From an uncultured Collinsella sp. (GTDB lineage Bacteria > Actinomycetota > Coriobacteriia > Coriobacteriales > Coriobacteriaceae): 42,106 nucleotides of DNA. Every line of letters begins with the position of its first letter. The first letter of the stretch is position 1. Positions 40,299 through 42,106 of the stretch are shown piece by piece. The position numbers and the translations under genes were made by a program. The notes beneath the pieces were generated by a model that saw only the letters and a program-made list of their open reading frames with translations, had not been told where the DNA came from and made no database searches. The stretch lies in NCBI GenBank assembly GCA_934643145.1, contig CAKUBM010000018.1:1-42106 (forward strand), written 5' to 3'.

Positions 40299-42106
40299 AT
40301 GAAAAAGGCGTTGCGTGTCTCAACAGCTTTTTCTTTGGCTGCTCTTTTGACGGTCTCATCTTTGATGGGTCCTGTAACTGTTGCCCGTGCAGCGGATAAT
40401 GCGAAGTCTATGGATGCCGCATCGGTTGCTGCGCCCGTGGATGATGGTGTAGCTTCGCGTGACGAGGGATCAGCCTGCGATGACATGACTGTTGATCAAT
40501 CGCTGCCGGAAGATGTTGATGATACGGCCAATGAGGATTTCGGGGCAGAAGTTTCTGTGCCTGAGCGGGAGGTCGAATCGGTTGATTCTTCCTTTCAATA
40601 TATCTATCTTGCCTACCCCACTCTTTCCAGCGGGACTGATCAGGTCGTTGCCTTTGCCACCCCTAATAACGGCGATATCATCGCTTCCGCAACACTTAAC
40701 TATGTGAGCGCCAATGGAATTCAAGGAACCGTTGATGCCTCTGCAAAGGCTGATAATTCTGCTGCATTTATGTTTGGCTCGAAGCTGGAGCTCAACACAT
40801 ATTTTCTTACATCAATCTCGTATGTTTTGCAGGGCGATGAAGCTGAGTATGAGGTAGATCTTTCAGACAGGGATTATTCCTTTTCAGTTGTCGACGGCTC
40901 TGCAAGCTCCGAAGGCACATCTGTTTACTATGCAGACGGCGATGGTAAAGCCGTTGAGGCTCAATCGATTCAGCAGGCGTTGGAATGTGCCGATTCGCCC
41001 GATGGCATTTCTACTTATGCCGCGCGTTCGGCTCGTAAAAATGTTCGGGTAATTGCCCTCGATGCCGGTCATGGTGGCAGTGATCCCGGCGCGCAGGGAA
41101 ACGGAAAAAGTGAGGCTGATCTTACTTGGAAGATCGTCACTGCTTGTAAGGCTAAGCTTGAGGCATATGGCTTTAAAGTTGTTCTTGCTCGCGAGCAAAG
41201 CGGCGGCTACTCCGGAAAAGATTTTCTCTATCGTGTCCAGCGATGCGTGAGCCAAGGCGCGCAGGCTTTTGTTAGTTTCCATATCAATTCCGGTTCGCCC
41301 GTTGCCCATGGTGCTGAAGTTTATGCCCCAACTGCCAATGGGAGCGATTACACGCAGGTTTCGGTAGAGCTTGCAAATAAAGTGATGAACAACCTCGCTT
41401 CTATGGGGCTCAGCTATCGCGGTGTGTTCCAAATGGAGGTTGGTGATGAGTTTGCAGTTATCCGCTGCGCTCGCGAACAAGGTATTCCTGGTATTCTGAT
41501 TGAGCACGGTTTTATTTCAAATGCCGGGGACGTGTTGAATTACTTTAGCGATGAAGGGTGCAGGCGTCTTGGCGAGGCAGATGCTGATGCGATCATTGCG
41601 CAATTTCCCAAGTCAACCTGGCTTGATTACTCTTCCGTATTCGACGCGAATTATTATCTGTCGCATAATCCCGACGTTGCCAAAGCTACTTCTGGAAATA
41701 GCGATCTAGCTCTAGACCATTTTATTAACTATGGCATGAGTGAAGGTAGGCGCGGTTCTGCTTCTTTTGACGTACAGAGTTATTTTAATGAGTATCCAGA
41801 TTTAAGAGCTGCCTTTGGCTTTGATTTAGTCAAGTACTATGAGCATTATGTCACAGCTGGAAAAGCAGAAGGAAGGCATGGGATCGGATGCTCAAAGATC
41901 GAGGGATACGCTACGACTATTAATGGCGTTGATTATTCATCCGTCTACAATCCATCATTTTATCTATCGAATAACGAAGATATTCGCAACGCTTTTTCTA
42001 AACGAAGCCCCGCTGGCGTTGTAATGATTGACGACGCGGCCGTTCTGCGCCATTTCGTCGGCTGCGGCATGGCGGAGGGCCGGCGCGGGAGCGGGTCCTT
42101 CGACGT
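40299..42106 (+). CDS. secreted N-acetylmuramoyl-L-alanine amidase with C-terminal repeats (partial)
   Basis: About 602 codons are visible before the window ends. A signal peptide (MKKALRVSTAF..., cut near ARA-AD) is followed by a variable acidic domain to about residue 245. Then comes an Amidase-3 (AmiC-type) zinc domain with DAGHGG H258, E272 in KSEADL, H328 in SFHIN and E402 in IEHGF, all four expected residues. From about residue 445, repeats of the pattern YYLSHNPDV...HFINYGMSEGRRG follow, probably binding the cell wall. The enzyme would cut the amide bond between muramic acid and the stem peptide. The last 80 bases turn sharply GC-rich. Confidence 0.88.
   Translation, partial: MKKALRVSTAFSLAALLTVSSLMGPVTVARAADNAKSMDAASVAAPVDDGVASRDEGSACDDMTVDQSLPEDVDDTANEDFGAEVSVPEREVESVDSSFQYIYLAYPTLSSGTDQVVAFATPNNGDIIASATLNYVSANGIQGTVDASAKADNSAAFMFGSKLELNTYFLTSISYVLQGDEAEYEVDLSDRDYSFSVVDGSASSEGTSVYYADGDGKAVEAQSIQQALECADSPDGISTYAARSARKNVRVIALDAGHGGSDPGAQGNGKSEADLTWKIVTACKAKLEAYGFKVVLAREQSGGYSGKDFLYRVQRCVSQGAQAFVSFHINSGSPVAHGAEVYAPTANGSDYTQVSVELANKVMNNLASMGLSYRGVFQMEVGDEFAVIRCAREQGIPGILIEHGFISNAGDVLNYFSDEGCRRLGEADADAIIAQFPKSTWLDYSSVFDANYYLSHNPDVAKATSGNSDLALDHFINYGMSEGRRGSASFDVQSYFNEYPDLRAAFGFDLVKYYEHYVTAGKAEGRHGIGCSKIEGYATTINGVDYSSVYNPSFYLSNNEDIRNAFSKRSPAGVVMIDDAAVLRHFVGCGMAEGRRGSGSFD

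Overview
The window looks like a chromosomal segment of a Gram-positive actinobacterium of the Coriobacteriia, most likely Collinsella or a close relative. This is inferred from the sufC-sufB-sufD order with a divergent Rrf2 regulator, high-GC codon use in the core genes, frequent TTG/GTG starts behind strong Shine-Dalgarno sequences, an (L/M)PKTG-type surface protein, and a large cell-surface glycan locus broken up by IS1595-like elements. No rRNA, tRNA or CRISPR array was seen.

Layout. 1-4100: the iron-sulfur assembly operon sufCBD (minus strand; sufD runs off the window) and a divergent Rrf2/IscR-type regulator with four evenly spaced operator half-sites. 4110-4803: a MntA/HepT-type nucleotidyltransferase-HEPN toxin-antitoxin pair. 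4931-8711: a sortase-anchored, lysozyme-like surface protein and an AAA-ATPase-like protein with a decayed nuclease tail. 8729-18074: a GC-rich glycan block with a minus-strand glycosyltransferase and acyltransferase, then a plus-strand operon of five GT2 glycosyltransferases, two of which share a nearly identical 5' quarter.

18075-31087 is a visibly AT-richer mosaic. It holds an IS21 scar, a small orphan gene and two families of IS1595-like elements, called A and B here. All their transposases are broken, and one B copy carries a DinJ/RelB-like antitoxin gene as a passenger. Between these elements lie a 3.2-kb island (a DUF4869 gene, a candidate structured RNA and unrecognised genes) and a three-gene surface-decoration module: a class V aminotransferase, a fused cytidylyltransferase/Gfo-Idh-MocA protein, and LicD. 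A chimeric B-element/IS110 scar closes the mosaic.

31088-39472 is a second, AT-rich glycan cluster: GT2, Wzx-like flippase, a LicD remnant, GT4, a DUF2142 membrane protein, a GT2/DUF2304 pair and an O-acyltransferase. It ends at an A-element derivative. From 40299 a secreted N-acetylmuramoyl-L-alanine amidase with C-terminal repeats runs off the window.

How the parts fit (inference): both glycan blocks probably build and modify a surface polysaccharide, with nucleotide-linked phospho-groups added by LicD and acyl groups added by the acyltransferases. The IS1595-like copies sit at module borders, which suggests repeated exchange of cassettes at this locus. The most novel-looking items are the candidate structured RNA and its neighbours (21.5-24.3 kb), the fused cytidylyltransferase/oxidoreductase module, the antitoxin-carrying IS, and the 22-bp-pitch operator array.
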